Assembly: GCA_023662705.1 (NCBI GenBank)
Contig: JAMPIM010000072.1
Location: 1 to 5,964, forward strand
Reading direction: 5' to 3'
DNA from: Candidatus Gastranaerophilales bacterium
GTDB taxonomy: Bacteria; Cyanobacteriota; Vampirovibrionia; Gastranaerophilales; Gastranaerophilaceae
Length of the DNA: 5,964 nucleotides
This document shows, piece after piece, positions 5,006 to 5,964 of the stretch. The translations under genes were made by a program, and so were the position numbers. The notes below the pieces were generated by a model. The model saw only the letters and a list, made by a program, of their open reading frames with translations, ran no database searches and was not told the origin of the DNA. Numbering within the stretch: the stretch's first letter is position 1; the number at the start of each line of letters is the position of its first letter.

Positions 5006-5015
5006 AGGAATAACA

Positions 5016-5231
5016 ATGAAAAAATGCGAATTATCCTTGCTGTATTCATACATATTAAATAATCGAATACAGTTGAAAAATGACGTCCGCACATTGCAGA
5101 CACAATTAAGATACAGAGAAATAGACGTAGTAGACTGTATAGAACTTGCCGTTGCAATAGAACGGTATAACACGTTTAAGGAAACAACGAATCAGATTAA
5201 ATCTTTATTGAAATTGGAGTTAGAAAAATGA
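5016..5231 (+). CDS. 71-residue helical protein of unknown function
   Basis: ATG 5016 is preceded by GAGG (5005-5008, spacing 7), which lies just after the GC-rich hairpin. The product has no membrane span. It appears almost wholly alpha-helical, with alternating charged and Leu/Ile/Val positions (RTLQTQLRYREIDVVDCIELAVAIERYNTFKE), compatible with a small helical bundle or dimer. Two cysteines (positions 4 and 41) are too far apart to suggest a metal site. Its stop overlaps the next start as ATGA, so the two are translationally coupled. Position after rep and the putative origin hints at a replication accessory or regulator, but nothing in the sequence proves it. No family is recognised. Confidence 0.65.
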   Translation: MKKCELSLLYSYILNNRIQLKNDVRTLQTQLRYREIDVVDCIELAVAIERYNTFKETTNQIKSLLKLELEK

Positions 5232-5629
5232 ATGATGTTATAAAAATATTTCAAGAAGCTGTTGGGCTTGCAGAACCGTTGCTTTATGTTTTGCTTGGTC
5301 TTATTCTTCTTACTACGTTTTTTAAGATGTTTCGTAACCTTTTTGGTTTCGGTGGATATTCTTTATCTGACTTTTTTTCAGATATTAAAGAAAGTATATT
5401 TTACCGTGAAAAATTTACTTGCCGAATGGATGTGGAAAAATGCGCAGTATTTGATGATGATACCGAAATTGATATTGGACAGTTCAAATGCATTGAACAT
5501 TGTGAACATTACGGCAAATGCGTAAACTGTATGTTCTTTGATTATGAAGAAGATAAATACATATGTGGAAAATGTCACCACCGAAACGAACGCAGAAAAT
5601 TAAAATCTTTGGAGGATGTTGAAAAATGA
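5228..5629 (+). CDS. membrane-anchored zinc-ribbon-like protein
   Basis: A 133-residue protein. A hydrophobic span at about residues 17-33 (PLLYVLLGLILLTTFFK) is followed by a basic-aromatic linker and then a cysteine-rich domain with Cys at 65, 72, 88, 92, 98, 101, 113 and 116. CVNC (98-101) and CGKC (113-116) form a CxxC-11-CxxC pair typical of a zinc ribbon. The other four cysteines and nearby His91, His94, His117 and His118 could bind a second metal. The C-terminus is charged (HHRNERRKLKSLEDVEK). With basic residues just after the span, the metal domain is probably cytoplasmic. It starts by ATGA overlap with the preceding gene, and its own stop overlaps the next start the same way. The function is unknown: candidates are a nucleic-acid-binding tether at the membrane, a regulator, or a superinfection or host-interaction factor. 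Confidence 0.75.
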   Translation: MNDVIKIFQEAVGLAEPLLYVLLGLILLTTFFKMFRNLFGFGGYSLSDFFSDIKESIFYREKFTCRMDVEKCAVFDDDTEIDIGQFKCIEHCEHYGKCVNCMFFDYEEDKYICGKCHHRNERRKLKSLEDVEK

Positions 5630-5868
5630 CTATTATCTTTATAAAATCTATTTTTGTTATTTTGGTTTTTGTTTCTCTTTTATTTGTTGCTTCTTTATGT
5701 TTTAGATTTATTGTTATATATGATTGTTCTTTTGTGGATTTATTTTTAGATGTTTTTTTAGATGTTAAAGATCATATATGTGAAAAATTTCATCATCGCA
5801 ACGAAATAAAAGAATCTTATGCAGAATCAACAAATAATGTTGAAAACAACGACTTGAAAAAAGAATGA
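5626..5868 (+). CDS. short paralogue of the zinc-ribbon protein lacking the ribbon
   Basis: An 80-residue protein starting at ATG 5626 behind GGAGG (5611-5615), overlapping the previous stop as ATGA. One long hydrophobic span (about residues 3-32) is followed by an acidic-hydrophobic linker and a polar tail. It aligns with the preceding protein on both sides of that protein's cysteine domain. SFVD plus LFLDVKDHI resembles SLSDFFSDIKESI, and ICEKFHHRNE (51-60) matches ICGKCHHRNE (112-121) at 8 of 10 positions. The intervening CxxC segment is missing, so it looks like a duplicate with an internal deletion. It also carries an exact 12-base tandem repeat (FLDVFLDV). Codons are strongly T-rich. 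It is probably not metal-binding. The sigma-A promoter at 5854-5882 overlaps its last codons. Confidence 0.65.
   Translation: MTIIFIKSIFVILVFVSLLFVASLCFRFIVIYDCSFVDLFLDVFLDVKDHICEKFHHRNEIKESYAESTNNVENNDLKKE
5743..5766 (+). repeat. 12-bp perfect tandem repeat inside the last gene
   Basis: TTTTTAGATGTT occurs twice back to back (5743-5754 and 5755-5766), encoding FLDVFLDV in frame. Removing one copy restores an ungapped alignment to the upstream paralogue, which suggests a recent in-frame duplication, probably by slippage. Confidence 0.7.
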
Positions 5869-5882
5869 AAAGGTGATATAAT
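5854..5882 (+). promoter_or_regulatory. strong sigma-A promoter pointing off the right end
   Basis: TTGAAA (-35, 5854-5859) and TATAAT (-10, 5877-5882) are separated by exactly 17 bases, and TG at 5874-5875 makes an extended -10. Transcription would start near 5889. The -35 lies inside the last codons of the preceding gene. No gene starts between here and the window end (about 80 bases of A+T-rich leader with no structure I can support). In a circular genome it would read into the SSB and coat genes at 166 and 531. Confidence 0.7.
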
Positions 5883-5964
5883 AAGAAATAACAATAAAAA
5901 TTAAATATAGAATATAAAAGGGCAGTTGTTGAAAAGGCACACAAAGTTGCACCAAATATAAGTT

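Noticed and set aside
4844..5173. Minus-strand ORFs of 109 and 74 codons across the GC-rich hairpin
   Set aside because: Both read antisense through the end of rep, the hairpin and the next gene, without start signals; the second is in yet another frame of the same stretch.
1..5964. Integrase, transposase, CRISPR array, tRNA or rRNA
   Set aside because: I looked for recombinase motifs, spaced identical repeats and tRNA-like cloverleaf sequence and saw none; all coding space is accounted for by the genes listed.

Overview
This window reads as a nearly complete, compact genome or integrated copy of a filamentous phage (Inoviridae-like, about 6 kb). Every supported gene is on the + strand. The likely host is a low-GC Gram-positive bacterium, probably a clostridial Firmicute. 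The reasons are strong AGGAGG-type ribosome binding sites on most genes, visibly A+T-rich DNA, a TTG start, a near-consensus sigma-A promoter, and no gene for an outer-membrane secretin (pIV). The host assignment is inference; the phage assignment rests on gene order, a Zot/pI-type ATPase, a coat-protein-like small ORF and a rolling-circle Rep.

Layout. 1-116 holds the 3' end of an unrecognised ORF, followed by a 10-bp hairpin. 166-489 is a small protein in the position of the ssDNA-binding protein (pV-like). 531-695 is a 54-residue major coat protein candidate. 696-793 is a leader with a rho-independent terminator whose 3' arm is also the Shine-Dalgarno sequence of the next gene. 794-2278 is a secreted, C-terminally anchored adsorption protein (pIII-like). 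2278-3095 carries four small membrane proteins (84, 50, 80 and 63 residues), the likely minor coat and assembly accessory proteins. 3097-3906 is the Zot/pI assembly ATPase. 3918-4949 is an HUH endonuclease fused to a superfamily 3 helicase, the architecture of CRESS-DNA virus Reps. 4965-5000 is a GC-rich nested hairpin, the best candidate for a replication origin or packaging signal. 5016-5868 is a tightly coupled cassette of a small helical protein, a membrane-anchored zinc-ribbon-like protein and a shortened relative of it. A sigma-A promoter at 5854-5882 points off the right end.

How it works together. Rep would nick and unwind the circular replicative form, the SSB-like protein would coat the new single strand, and Zot would drive extrusion through the membrane, where the coat protein replaces the SSB and the small membrane proteins and pIII-like protein cap the filament. 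The VIII-terminator-III-VI-I order matches the Ff phages. The replication gene, however, lies after zot and is of the CRESS type rather than the gene II type. If the molecule is circular, the right-end promoter would drive the SSB/coat operon at the left end, and the terminator at 764-792 would keep pIII far below coat protein. No integrase, transposase, tRNA, rRNA or CRISPR array was seen.
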